From Reyranellaceae bacterium (lineage in GTDB: Bacteria > Pseudomonadota > Alphaproteobacteria > Reyranellales > Reyranellaceae), in contig JALHMM010000002.1 of NCBI GenBank assembly GCA_022844045.1, positions 1 to 64,000 of the forward strand: a stretch of DNA of 64,000 nt, in the 5' to 3' direction. A program made the translations under genes and the position numbers. Under the pieces are notes generated by a model that worked only from the letters and a program-made list of their open reading frames with translations, was not told where the DNA came from and did not search any database. Within the stretch, counting starts at the first letter, position 1. Every line of letters starts with the position of its first letter. Positions 35,985-47,224 of this stretch are shown in pieces.

Positions 35985-38582
35985 ATGGCCGGCAGAATCT
36001 GGATACCGCCCTACAAGCCACTGGGCGTCAGCGCCCAGGCGGTGCCCGGCGGCGGCTACATCAAGGTCGACGCCAGCGTCGCCCAGTTCGGCGGGTCGGT
36101 CCTGGGGTCGCTCGGCCGACAGGCCGCCGAAGGCGCCGCCGGCATCGCCGCCGCGGTCTCCGAGCATCTCGCCAACGACAACGAAGCGGTGGTGAAGGCC
36201 GCCGACGTGCGGCTGGGCGAGGCCGAGCAGACGCTGCTCTTCGATCCCCAAAACGGCTATCTCAACACGCAGGGCCAGACGGCGCTGACCCATGCGCCCG
36301 CGGTGCTCGAGGCCTATACCCAGACGCAGAACCGCGAGCTGGCGCAGACCGCCGACGACGACCAGCGGCAGATGCTGCAGGGCCTCAACGAGCGCCGTCT
36401 GGCGGACTTCACCACCCAGGTCGAGCGCCATACCGACACCGAGCGACAGCGCTGGTACGACGAGGCGGGCGAGCGCCGCATCGCGCAGATGCAGGCCGAC
36501 GCCAAGCTGCACTGGAGCGACGACGCCCTGCTGCGCCGCGCGCTGGGCACCACACGGGCCGAAGTGCGCGAGAAGGCGGAACGGAAGGGTTGGGACACGG
36601 CACTGACCGAGGCGACCCTGCGGCAACACACCAGCCGCACGTTGGTGGCGGCGATCGAGGGTGCGGTAGAGCGTGATCCTGACCGCGCCCAGGCCGTGCG
36701 CACGCGCTACGCCCAGCATATCGAAGCGGCCGATCAGGCCGCGCTGGACGCGCTGCTGGCCGAAGCCCAGACCCGCCGGCGCGTCGAGGCGGCGAGTACG
36801 GAGATTCTGAACGCCACGCCGCCGGACGGCGAGCAACCGACGCCGCAATGGCGACTGCGGCAGGCGGAGGCCATCACCGAGCCGGGCGTACGGACGGCCG
36901 CGATCCGCCGCGTGCTCAGCGCCGAGGCGGAGGCGCAGGCCCGCACCCGCGCGCTGGCCGAGCAGGTGCTGGAGCGGGTGCTGAAGGACAGCCTGACCGA
37001 TCCATCGCAGATCCCGGTACGCGAGTGGGTGGGGCTCGACGCCGAGCACCGTCAGGCGATCGAGACCCGCCTCGACCACAACGCCGCCGGCACAGAGCCG
37101 GCTAAGAACCCGGCTCTGGCCGACGAACTGGCGACGCAGATGACGCGGACGCCGCATGAGTTCGCGCGCCGCGATCTCGTTCCCGCTATCGCGCACCTGC
37201 CACTGCCGCAATGGCAACGCTTCCGCGACTGGCAGGCCGGCATCCGGCGCAATGATCCCGCGACGGAGGATCAGATCTACGCCATCAAGCGCGGCCTGCA
37301 ACTCGCCAACAAGATGCTGCCGGCGGACATGGCCGAAGGCGAGGCCTCGAACGTGCGCGCCGGACTGGTCGAGGACATCGCCACACAGCGTCGCATCACC
37401 GGCAAGAGTCCTGGCGACGCCGACATCGCCGACATGCTCGCGCGGCATGTCCCGACCGAGTCGGGTGCCGCGCATACGCTCGAATGGGACCCGCGCGACC
37501 AGCCGGAGCTCGTGCCGATACGCTTTCCGTTCCCACCTCCCGATGAGGAAGACCGGCCGGGCATCCATCGCGTCCATGACGGGAACACCGCGATGGCGCC
37601 CAGTGCGGCCGCCCTCAGGCAGATGCGTGTGCTCATGGAGCAGACCCAGCGCGCGGTGATCGCCGCGCAGCGCGCGCTTGCCGCCGCCGACGCTCAAGTC
37701 AGGGTCGCCCGCGCGGCCGCGCAAGCGATCCCCAAGGGCGATGTGCTGGCGGCGAGCAACGCTGCCCAGGCGCTGCAGGCGGCGATAAGAGCACGGGAGG
37801 CGACCGCCCGGGAACATGACCTAGCAGTTGAGTTCGACGAGTATGTCCAGGAGCAGATGCGGGCGTGGAGCTACGTCTATGCCGGACGGCGCTTCACGCG
37901 GATCCTGGAGAAGAACGAGGTCGCCGAGGCCGCGAAGCTGGGGTTCGTACCGACGGACGACGCGCCCATCGACGCGCAGGGCCGACAGGTCTTCGTCAAC
38001 CCACGGACCGGCCAATACATCGTGCGCGCCGAGGATGTCAGGACACCGGGCGTCTGGGAGTACTTCGACGAGCGCGTTGGCCGGCTCGGCTTCGCCCGCA
38101 GCGATCTCGCGGAAGTCTACCCCGATCCGCCACTGAACCCGGGATTCCCCCCGAACGCCGTGGCGATGACGCCGGAGGAGAAGAAAAGGCGTGAGTGGGA
38201 GAGGCTGGATAAGAAGCTTCAGGCGCAGGGGGTACCAGCCGACCAGCGACCGCTGCCTCCGGAGGAGGATCCAGAAGAGAAGGAACGGAGAGAAAAAGCA
38301 GCGGCTGACAAGGCCGAAGCGGCAAGGGCCGCCGAGCAGAAATACAGACAGCTCGCCAAGAAATACAGAATGAACGCCGACAGCGAAACAACGCGCAGAG
38401 TCATAGAAAACCTCGACATGGATCTGGAAGACTTCGTCTCGAAGTTCAAACAAGGCTCGATACGCCGCGAGATCGACACAGGTCTTCTCGAGAAAGGACG
38501 AACGGTGAGGCAAGCACTTGATCATGCCACCGAAGGGCAAAAGATGCAGAAGTTGCTCCCGCAGAAAAGGTTCGACAAATGA
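35985..38582 (+). CDS. Locus D polymorphic toxin: phage-like N-terminus with unassigned C-terminal toxin
   Basis: An intact 865-residue protein. The first 150 residues are practically identical to locus C; the rest of the shared module (to about 490) is diverged. Then come an Ala-rich coiled-coil-like region (QRALAAADAQVRVARAA), a pretoxin segment (QGRQVFVNPRTGQYIV, GVWEYFDE) that matches the one in locus A and resembles Ntox21-type sequence, and a highly charged linker. The last 75 residues (RMNADSETTRRVIENLD, FVSKFKQGSIRREI, ending LLPQKRFDK) look like a small toxin domain of a type seen at the ends of other polymorphic toxins, but no activity can be named. Confidence 0.75.
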   Translation: MAGRIWIPPYKPLGVSAQAVPGGGYIKVDASVAQFGGSVLGSLGRQAAEGAAGIAAAVSEHLANDNEAVVKAADVRLGEAEQTLLFDPQNGYLNTQGQTALTHAPAVLEAYTQTQNRELAQTADDDQRQMLQGLNERRLADFTTQVERHTDTERQRWYDEAGERRIAQMQADAKLHWSDDALLRRALGTTRAEVREKAERKGWDTALTEATLRQHTSRTLVAAIEGAVERDPDRAQAVRTRYAQHIEAADQAALDALLAEAQTRRRVEAASTEILNATPPDGEQPTPQWRLRQAEAITEPGVRTAAIRRVLSAEAEAQARTRALAEQVLERVLKDSLTDPSQIPVREWVGLDAEHRQAIETRLDHNAAGTEPAKNPALADELATQMTRTPHEFARRDLVPAIAHLPLPQWQRFRDWQAGIRRNDPATEDQIYAIKRGLQLANKMLPADMAEGEASNVRAGLVEDIATQRRITGKSPGDADIADMLARHVPTESGAAHTLEWDPRDQPELVPIRFPFPPPDEEDRPGIHRVHDGNTAMAPSAAALRQMRVLMEQTQRAVIAAQRALAAADAQVRVARAAAQAIPKGDVLAASNAAQALQAAIRAREATAREHDLAVEFDEYVQEQMRAWSYVYAGRRFTRILEKNEVAEAAKLGFVPTDDAPIDAQGRQVFVNPRTGQYIVRAEDVRTPGVWEYFDERVGRLGFARSDLAEVYPDPPLNPGFPPNAVAMTPEEKKRREWERLDKKLQAQGVPADQRPLPPEEDPEEKERREKAAADKAEAARAAEQKYRQLAKKYRMNADSETTRRVIENLDMDLEDFVSKFKQGSIRREIDTGLLEKGRTVRQALDHATEGQKMQKLLPQKRFDK

Positions 38583-38652
38583 AACATGGCGTTGATCGGA
38601 TGACGTTGGCAGGGCGGTTAAACGTTGGGTCACTGGCCCGGAGGGTACTGGC

Positions 38653-39408
38653 ATGAGCGATACGGAACAGCCGGCAGAGGCTGTCGATATGATGTGGGCC
38701 AGCACGCGGCTGCGAATGGCGCGGATGGTCTATCCGCATGGCTGCGAGGCGCTCGTCGATCACGTCGTCCTTTTCTACGCGCCCTACTTTCCGAAGCTGC
38801 CGTTGGTCCTGGAAATCGGGCGGGCGCTGGAACTAGACCTGGGCCGAGAAGAGGCCGAGGCGCGTCGCGCCGAGTGGCGGTTGGTCCAGGTCTTGACGCT
38901 CGATGTCCTGCGAAACCAGAATCCTGATGGCGCCGAGGTTCACTCCGAGTTCATCGATGGAAGGGGTCGCTCCTTTGGCATGAGCTTCCATCCGGAAGAT
39001 TCGGCGCCGGTTCTGCAGCGATTGTTGACCATCAAGACCGACGGTGCGGTCGACGATGGCGTGTCATGGTACAGCGCCAAGTTCCGTATGATCCGCATGA
39101 TCGACGGGCCGGTCGACGACATGTTCGACCACCAAGTCCACACGTTCCGGTCGACGGATTTCGATGCCGCGCTCGCAAGGGCGATCGAGCTCGGCCGCAA
39201 GCAAGAGTCGAGCTTCGTGAACGGCTTTGGCCAACGTGTGCAGTGGCGGCTGGCCGAGGTCGACTCACTCAGCCTGCTGGGCTCAGGCGCACTGGGCGGC
39301 GCCCTCGATGTGCACAGAGAACCAGTTCCGATGAGGGATACTGATCGCGTTTCGTACGATACCGTGTTCCATCCTGAACGATCGAAGCCGGAAATGAGTG
39401 GCGTCTGA
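38653..39408 (+). CDS. Putative immunity protein of locus D, DUF4288-like C-terminus
   Basis: A 251-residue acidic protein starting 70 bp after the toxin; GGAGGG precedes the ATG. The N-terminal 120 residues show no known domain. Residues about 140-235 (WYSAKFRMIRM, FDAALARAIELGRKQESSFVNGFGQRVQWRL) match the recalled DUF4288 pattern (WYSAK, then a helix and an N-x-x-G-x-x-V-x-W strand), a domain also found near toxins. Unlike the other loci there is no ATGA coupling. Immunity is inferred from position only. Confidence 0.6.
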   Translation: MSDTEQPAEAVDMMWASTRLRMARMVYPHGCEALVDHVVLFYAPYFPKLPLVLEIGRALELDLGREEAEARRAEWRLVQVLTLDVLRNQNPDGAEVHSEFIDGRGRSFGMSFHPEDSAPVLQRLLTIKTDGAVDDGVSWYSAKFRMIRMIDGPVDDMFDHQVHTFRSTDFDAALARAIELGRKQESSFVNGFGQRVQWRLAEVDSLSLLGSGALGGALDVHREPVPMRDTDRVSYDTVFHPERSKPEMSGV

Positions 39409-39534
39409 TCGAGGCGCTGCGTCCCGGCATCTGATGCGATAGTTGACATACCGAGACCTGAAAAAAGGTGCCGGTTCGTGAGCGATGTCTGGTAGGACGC
39501 CATGCTGGTGTGACCAGCAGAACAGGGAGAGAGT

Positions 39535-40461
39535 ATGAGAATCGCGGTAGTCGGCGTCGGCGGCGTCGGTGGCGGGTTCGGCGCCGCACTGGCCAAGACG
39601 GGCGCAGACGTCACCTTCATCGCGCGCGGCGCGCATCTGCAGGCGATCCGGGAGACGGGGCTGCGGCTCGAAGGCGGGCGCGGCGACATGCATATCGTGC
39701 CGACGCAGGCGAGCGACGATCCCGCCGCCGTCGGGTCGGTCGATATCGTGCTGTTCTGCGTCAAGATGTGGGACGTCGAGAGTGCCGGCGCGCGCATCAA
39801 GCCGCTGATCGGCCGCGACACCGCAGTGATCCCGTTGCAGAACGGCATCGACGCGGCCGAGCGTTTGGCGCCGATTCTCGGGCCCCATGCGGTGATGGGC
39901 GGTGTGGCGCAGATCAGCGCCTCGATCGTGGCGCCCGGCGTGATCCGCCAGGTCGGCACCTTCATGCGCATCATCTTCGGCGAGCTCGACGGCAAGCGCA
40001 CGCCGCGCGGCGAGGCCTTCCTCGCGCTCTGCCAGAAGGCTAATTTCGAGACGGTGCTGAGCGAGCAGATCGTCACCGAGCTGTGGCTGAAATTCATCCT
40101 GCTATCGACCAACGCCAGCGTCATGGCGATGACGCGCCGGCCGATCGGCGAGCTGCGCGACGATCCCGACATCCGCCCGCATTTCATCGCCGCCTACCAG
40201 GAGGTGATCGATGTCGGCCGCGCCAGCGGGGCCGCGCTGCCCGCCGATGCGCTGGAGCGCATGCTGAGCTTCAACAAGAACGCGCCGCCGACCATGAAGG
40301 CGTCGATGGCGCTCGACCTCGATCGCGGCAACCGCATCGAGCTGCCCTGGCTCGGCGGCAAGGTGGTCGAGATGGGCCGCAAGCTCGGCGTGCCGACGCC
40401 GACGCACGCGCTGATGTACGCCGCGCTCAAGCCCTACGTGATGGGCGCGCCGGGGTCTTGA
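39535..40461 (+). CDS. Ketopantoate reductase-like protein (PanE/ApbA family)
   Basis: A 308-residue NADPH-dependent 2-dehydropantoate 2-reductase family protein. N-terminal nucleotide loop VGVGGVGGGFGAALAKTG, central IPLQNGIDAAERL and catalytic Lys region ELWLKFILLSTNASVMAM are visible, followed by the all-helical C-terminal domain (KASMALDLDRGNRIEL, the usual S-M-x-x-D-x-x-x-G-x-x-x-E motif). GGGAGAG precedes the ATG. Many genomes carry several paralogues, so the substrate may not be ketopantoate. Confidence 0.85.
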   Translation: MRIAVVGVGGVGGGFGAALAKTGADVTFIARGAHLQAIRETGLRLEGGRGDMHIVPTQASDDPAAVGSVDIVLFCVKMWDVESAGARIKPLIGRDTAVIPLQNGIDAAERLAPILGPHAVMGGVAQISASIVAPGVIRQVGTFMRIIFGELDGKRTPRGEAFLALCQKANFETVLSEQIVTELWLKFILLSTNASVMAMTRRPIGELRDDPDIRPHFIAAYQEVIDVGRASGAALPADALERMLSFNKNAPPTMKASMALDLDRGNRIELPWLGGKVVEMGRKLGVPTPTHALMYAALKPYVMGAPGS

Positions 40462-40485
40462 TGAGACGCCGGCGCTCCCAATGAC

Positions 40486-41082
40486 TCAGCCCACCGGCAT
40501 CGTCTGAGCCAGCGGCGGCAGCTTGACCACGCGCTCGTACCACGCGGTGAGCTTCGGATGGCCCGGCCGCCACGGCTCGTTGGCGTAGCGGAAGTCGAGA
40601 TAGCCCAGCGCGCAGCCGATGGTGATCTCGCCGATTGTGGTCAGCGCGCCCAGGCTGTCGGCTTCCTTCTCCAGCACGGCGAGCGAGTGTTTCACCTTGG
40701 CCTGCTGGATGGCGATATAGGCCTTGCGCCCGTCGTCGAGCGGCAGGGCGAGCTCGCGCCGGCGCGGCTGGGTGGCGTCGAGGATGCCGTCGCCCAGCGC
40801 CTCCTGGCGCAAGGCGTTCCAGCGCGCCGGCCCGGCGGCCGGGAACAGCTTGGGCGCGTCGCCGATGCTGTCGAGGTACTCGCAGATCACCGGGCTGTCG
40901 TAGAGCACCATGCCGTCGTCGGTGACCAGGGTCGGCACCTTCGACAGCGGGTTGAGCTCCAGCAGCGCCGCATCGGTCGTACCCACCTTCCAGCGCTCGA
41001 CGCGCGAATCGATACCGCGCGCGATGGCGCAAGCCGTGCATTTGCGCACGTAGGGCGAGGCGGGGGAGAACGCGATCTTCAT
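40486..41082 (-). CDS. Glutathione S-transferase family protein
   Basis: A 198-residue protein beginning MKIAFSPASPYVRKC. The thioredoxin-like domain has SPYVRK at the active site, LNPLSKVPTLVTDDG (cis-Pro) and LYDSPVICEYLD (the glutathione-contacting E/D-S type loop). The helical domain follows. GAGGTC before the ATG supports this start. Likely a cytosolic detoxification or isomerase enzyme. Confidence 0.88.
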   Translation of the reverse strand: MKIAFSPASPYVRKCTACAIARGIDSRVERWKVGTTDAALLELNPLSKVPTLVTDDGMVLYDSPVICEYLDSIGDAPKLFPAAGPARWNALRQEALGDGILDATQPRRRELALPLDDGRKAYIAIQQAKVKHSLAVLEKEADSLGALTTIGEITIGCALGYLDFRYANEPWRPGHPKLTAWYERVVKLPPLAQTMPVG

Positions 41083-41099
41083 GGTTATGACCTCGATGC

Positions 41100-41573
41100 T
41101 CAGTAGTTGGTCGCAGGATTGCACGCCTTGCCGTCTGGACGATAGACCATCAGTTCGACACGGCGGTTTTGGGCTTCTTTGACGCCATCTTGAGTCGTAA
41201 CTAACGGCACACGCTCGCCGTGCCAGCGTAGCGTGATCCTTTCGACCGCAACGCCACCACGAATCAATTCATTACGAACCGCCTCTGCCCGGCGACGCGA
41301 AAGGTCCAGATTGTAGGCATCGGAACCGGCTCGATCGGTCGAAGCGGTGACGCAGACATCGCCGCCGTATTGTGCGACAGCGCTGACGATATGCCTGACG
41401 CCCGCCAACGCCGCCTGGGTGAGGCTCGCGTCGTCGAAGTCGAAAAACAGCATCGTGTAGCCGCGATCAGTCGGGCCTGGGTGAGCGGGAGTCGGTGCCG
41501 AGGAGTCTTCACACGCCGCGGCCAGCAAGGTGGTCAATCCGACAACCAAGCGCTTGAGGTACGTGAGAGTCAT
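41100..41573 (-). CDS. OmpA-family peptidoglycan-binding lipoprotein
   Basis: A 157-residue protein starting MTLTYLKRLVVGLTTLLAAAC. The lipobox LAAAC gives a lipidated Cys at residue 21. The rest is an OmpA-like domain: FFDFDDASLTQAAL, then VTASTDRAGSDAYNLDLS, RRRAEAVRNELI and AQNRRVELMVY, the usual peptidoglycan-contact Asp/Arg residues. It probably anchors the outer membrane to the cell wall. The ATG overlaps the stop of the upstream monooxygenase gene as ATGA, an odd functional pairing. Confidence 0.82.
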   Translation of the reverse strand: MTLTYLKRLVVGLTTLLAAACEDSSAPTPAHPGPTDRGYTMLFFDFDDASLTQAALAGVRHIVSAVAQYGGDVCVTASTDRAGSDAYNLDLSRRRAEAVRNELIRGGVAVERITLRWHGERVPLVTTQDGVKEAQNRRVELMVYRPDGKACNPATNY

Positions 41574-43195
41574 GCCACTTTTTCGGAGGCACGGCCAAAC
41601 ATGTGGCTCGCGATTGTTCCGAGTGCGTGCCCGGGCTGGCCAGTTGCCGTGGCACTGCGCCAAGCGACGTAGCCGTCAGGTCGCACCAGCACGGCGCCGT
41701 CGGGCTGGACGCCGTAGACCGTGTGCCAGTTGCTGTCGGGATCGATGAGATCGCCACCGATGCGGTAGGCGAGCAGGGGTGGCCATGACGGCCAGGCGAC
41801 TTGGCGCGCGGCGTCGATCCAGGCCTGGCCGTCCTTGCCGGCGAGCAGGGTGAAGTGGGCGCGGAACAGGTCGATGGTCGACAGGCGTTCCTCGCCGCGC
41901 TGCAGCCAGACATGCGGCGCGCGGCTGCCGGGGCGGGCGTTGGGCGCGTATTCGGTGGTGGGATCGGCGACGGTCACCGGCGGCGTGCCGTCGGGGATGA
42001 CGGCGTTCGATGTGTAGGCGACGCCGAAGATCAGGCCCTGCTCGTTGAGGAACTCCCGGCGCGGCAGCACGGCCGAGGTGACGCGGTTGGTGCGACCCAT
42101 CGACAGAGCGTTGGCGAGGCTGGCGCGGGTGATGGTCTCGGCCAGCGGTTGGCGCTCCGGGTGGTAGCTGTCGAGCAGATCAGGATCGGCGCCGCCGCGC
42201 AGCACGGCGGCCAGCTTCCAGGCGAGGTTGTGCACGTCCTGCACGCCGGTGTTCAGGCCGAAGCCGCCGGTGGGCGGCATCTCGTGCGCCGCGTCGCCGG
42301 CGAGGAAGACCGGGCCGTCGCGATAGCGATCGGCGACGATCGCCGAGGCCACCCAGGGCGAGACGCCGAGGATCGACACCGGCAGATCGGGCACGCCCGC
42401 GGCTTGGCGCACCAGCCGCGTGCAGACTTCGGGCGTGAAATCCTCGGGCTTGAAGCCGTATTGCTCGAGGCTGTGGATCAGGAAGCCCCAGCGATCCGTG
42501 CCGTTGATGGTCAGGAAGGTGCCGCGCAGCTCCGGCTGCTCGATGAAGTACAGCGCCGCCGGCCGATGCTCGACCCATTGCGTCAGATCGGCGTGGAACA
42601 GGATGTTGACGCTGTCGTAGATGCGCTCCTCGCCGATCATGTGTGCGCCGAGCTGGCGGCGCACACGGCTTTGCGCGCCGTCGGCGGCGATCAGGTAGCG
42701 GGCGCGGATGGCGCGCTCGGTGTTGCTCGTGCGGTCGAGCAGCACGGCGCTGGCGCCCTGGTCGTCGTAGGTCAGCGCCGTCAGCTCGGTGCTGAAACGC
42801 AGCGCGCCCAGCTTGGAGTCCTCGGCGAAGCGCCGCAGCACGGGCTCGAGGTCGTCCTGGGCGCACAGGCAATTGCGGGTCGGCGTCACCGCCATGTTGG
42901 CCGGCGTGGCGCGGCCCGGTACGCGGCGCTCGATCTCCTTGCCGGCGAGGCTCTCGGCCCAGACGATCAGGCCGGTGCGTTCGGTGGCGAGGCCGGCGTC
43001 GCGGATCGCCGCCTCCAGCCCGCACTGCCGGTACATCTCCATGGTGCGCGCGTTGATGCCGCGCGACTTCGGCACGATGGCGGTGCCGGGGTGACGCTCG
43101 ACCAGCAGCGAGCGCACACCGTGGCGCGATAGCAAAATCGAGGCGGTGAGTCCGACTGGACCACCGCCTACGATCAGTACGTCGATATCGTGCAT
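41570..43195 (-). CDS. FAD-dependent aromatic hydroxylase-like monooxygenase
   Basis: A 541-residue class A flavoprotein monooxygenase. The dinucleotide loop IVGGGPVGLTASILLSRHG is at residues 7-25, the DG motif reads AADGAQSRVR, and the GD motif is FLAGDAAHEMPPTGGFGLN with NLAWKLAAVLRG. The C-terminal thioredoxin-like domain found in phenol/resorcinol hydroxylases is present. Relatives hydroxylate phenols or polyketides using NAD(P)H and oxygen. The gene is followed by a palindromic repeat on its upstream side (43203-43332). Confidence 0.87.
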   Translation of the reverse strand: MHDIDVLIVGGGPVGLTASILLSRHGVRSLLVERHPGTAIVPKSRGINARTMEMYRQCGLEAAIRDAGLATERTGLIVWAESLAGKEIERRVPGRATPANMAVTPTRNCLCAQDDLEPVLRRFAEDSKLGALRFSTELTALTYDDQGASAVLLDRTSNTERAIRARYLIAADGAQSRVRRQLGAHMIGEERIYDSVNILFHADLTQWVEHRPAALYFIEQPELRGTFLTINGTDRWGFLIHSLEQYGFKPEDFTPEVCTRLVRQAAGVPDLPVSILGVSPWVASAIVADRYRDGPVFLAGDAAHEMPPTGGFGLNTGVQDVHNLAWKLAAVLRGGADPDLLDSYHPERQPLAETITRASLANALSMGRTNRVTSAVLPRREFLNEQGLIFGVAYTSNAVIPDGTPPVTVADPTTEYAPNARPGSRAPHVWLQRGEERLSTIDLFRAHFTLLAGKDGQAWIDAARQVAWPSWPPLLAYRIGGDLIDPDSNWHTVYGVQPDGAVLVRPDGYVAWRSATATGQPGHALGTIASHMFGRASEKVA

Positions 43196-43202
43196 TACTC
43201 AA

Positions 43203-43332
43203 CCTTCCCCCGGAGGGGGAAGGTGGCGCGCCGCGTCGCGGCGTGGCGGATGGGGGATGCCTCAACAACGCCCGTGTCCGCCTTCGACATCCCCCATCCG
43301 CCCTTCGGGCGCCTTCCCCCTCCGGGGGAAGG
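43203..43332. repeat. Dispersed palindromic repeat, family 1 (full element)
   Basis: Outer CTTCCCCC hairpins with inner GGCGGATGGGGGATG facing CATCCCCCATCCGCC. It lies between the monooxygenase and the substrate-binding protein gene. Confidence 0.9.
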
Positions 43333-43344
43333 TAAACGCTTTCG

Positions 43345-45033
43345 CTACTTGTCGAGCCAGAACGTGTCGAGGCGCACCACGTCGTAGATGCCGAAGTAGT
43401 CCTTCGGGTTGTGGCCCTTTACGTAGTTGTACCAGCCGTCGTTGATCTTCTCCCACGACATCGGCAGCAGCGGCGGATCCTCTTCCATGATCATCTCGGC
43501 CTGGCGGATCAGGGCGAGGCGCTTGGCGGGATCGACCTCGGCGTCGATCTGCGGCAGCAGGGCGTTGAACTTGGGGTTGTCCCAGTTCGAGTAGTTCTGC
43601 GGCCCGTCCTTCTTGTACCAGGCGTTGAAGTAGTCGCTGGGGTCGAGCAGGGTCGAGACGATGGCGCCGACGGCGAGGTCGAACTTGCCGGTGCGCACGT
43701 CGTCGAACCACACCGACTCCACGGCGGTGCGGATCGTGCTCTGCACGTTCAGCGTCTGCTGCAGCATGGCCTGGATCGCCTGCGACCACAGCTTGAAGCT
43801 CGCCACCTCGCGCACGAGGTAGTCGAGGCCAGTGATGCCCTTCTCGTAGCCGGCCGCCTTCATCAGCGCCTTGGCCTCCTTGATCGAGGCGTCGGTGTTG
43901 GGCTGGTAGCCCAGCCGCTTCTCGAGCTCGGCCTTGGGCGTGGCGACGTCGGAGAACGGATAGATGAAGCCGCCGACCATCATCGGCGCGATGTCCTTGA
44001 CCACGTCGACCAGCACCGGCTTGTCGAGCACGAGGTGGAAGGCGCGGCGCACCCGCGGATCGTCCATCGGCTTCTTCTTGTTGTTCATCCAGGTCGCCTG
44101 GATGACCGACTGGTAGAAGTCGGTGCCCGACATGCCCTGCGTCGCCTTCACGCGGCGCAGCGAGCCGGGATCGAGCAGGCGGGCGTAATCGGTGCGGCCC
44201 GAGAGCAGGCCGGAGCCCAGCTCGGGCGAGAACGGCAGGGCATGATAGAACTCGACGCCGTCGAGATAGGGCAGGCCCTTGTTCCAGTAGTTGGGATGCC
44301 GTTCCATTGCCCAGACTTCGTTCTCGACCCGGCGCTTGCTCTTGAACGGGCCGGTGCCGGGGATGTCCTGCACGCGGCGCAGATTGTACTGGTTATCCTC
44401 CAGCGTCTTCTTGCGCACGATGCCGTTCCAGCCGCTGGCGATGGCGCCCATGATGAAGGGAGCCGGCCGCGGCGCCGCCAGCTTGAACTGCACGACGTGC
44501 TTGTCGGGCGCGGCGATCTCGCTGACCGCGGCGAACAGCGGGCTGCGCGGGATGCTGATGCCCTGCGGCGGCTTGGCGATCCGGTCGAAGGTCGCCTTCA
44601 CGTCCTCCGAGGTCAGCTCGGCGCCGTCGTGGAACTGCACCTCCTTGCGCAGATGGAAGGTGAAGGTCTTGCCGTCCTTGGCGATCTCCCAGCTATGCGC
44701 CAGGTCGGGGATGATGGTCTTGCCCGAGTCGCGCGGATCGCGCCGCACCAGGTTGTCGAACATGCAGCCCTGGCTGCCCAGGCTGTTGATCGTGCCCGAC
44801 TGGTGGAAGTCGAAGTGCGGCGGGCGCATGGTGATGCCGTAGCGCAGCACGCCGCCCTTCTTCGGGTTGGGCTCCGGCGCGGCGAGCTGGAACTTCGAGC
44901 CGTCGAACTCGTTGGGCACGCCCTGCGCCCAGGCTGCCCACGGCAGGCCATAGACGCTGATGCCGCCGAGCGCCGCCGCGCCCTTGACGAACTGACGACG
45001 ACCCAGATTCGTACGCTTAGACCCTTTGCCCAT
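43345..45033 (-). CDS. ABC transporter substrate-binding protein, family 5, Tat-exported
   Basis: A 562-residue DppA/OppA-family binding protein. The N-terminus has a twin-arginine signal ([16 protein letters not shown], cut near AAWAQ), so it is exported folded by Tat. Landmarks: [39 protein letters not shown] and [24 protein letters not shown] lies before the ATG. It is divergent from two ATPase genes at 45149, and the matching permeases probably are those at 49093-50945. Confidence 0.9.
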   Translation of the reverse strand: MGKGSKRTNLGRRQFVKGAAALGGISVYGLPWAAWAQGVPNEFDGSKFQLAAPEPNPKKGGVLRYGITMRPPHFDFHQSGTINSLGSQGCMFDNLVRRDPRDSGKTIIPDLAHSWEIAKDGKTFTFHLRKEVQFHDGAELTSEDVKATFDRIAKPPQGISIPRSPLFAAVSEIAAPDKHVVQFKLAAPRPAPFIMGAIASGWNGIVRKKTLEDNQYNLRRVQDIPGTGPFKSKRRVENEVWAMERHPNYWNKGLPYLDGVEFYHALPFSPELGSGLLSGRTDYARLLDPGSLRRVKATQGMSGTDFYQSVIQATWMNNKKKPMDDPRVRRAFHLVLDKPVLVDVVKDIAPMMVGGFIYPFSDVATPKAELEKRLGYQPNTDASIKEAKALMKAAGYEKGITGLDYLVREVASFKLWSQAIQAMLQQTLNVQSTIRTAVESVWFDDVRTGKFDLAVGAIVSTLLDPSDYFNAWYKKDGPQNYSNWDNPKFNALLPQIDAEVDPAKRLALIRQAEMIMEEDPPLLPMSWEKINDGWYNYVKGHNPKDYFGIYDVVRLDTFWLDK

Positions 45034-45148
45034 GATTTCCGTCCTCCCAATTGGTCTTTTGCGGACGGCGGCACATTGTGCTCAGATGCCGTCGTCCATC
45101 TCTTTTGGTGGACCAAGGCTAACACGAGAATTTTCAGGGAGTCTCGCG

Positions 45149-47217
<2,069 letters not shown>

Positions 47218-47224
47218 GCGTCGC

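Noticed and set aside
35505-37817. 770-codon open frame on the minus strand opposite locus D
   Set aside because: It is antisense to the conserved toxin N-module and the ynbB fragment; the same kind of antisense frame appears opposite every copy because of high GC, and its sequence is Arg/His/Gly-rich without any domain.
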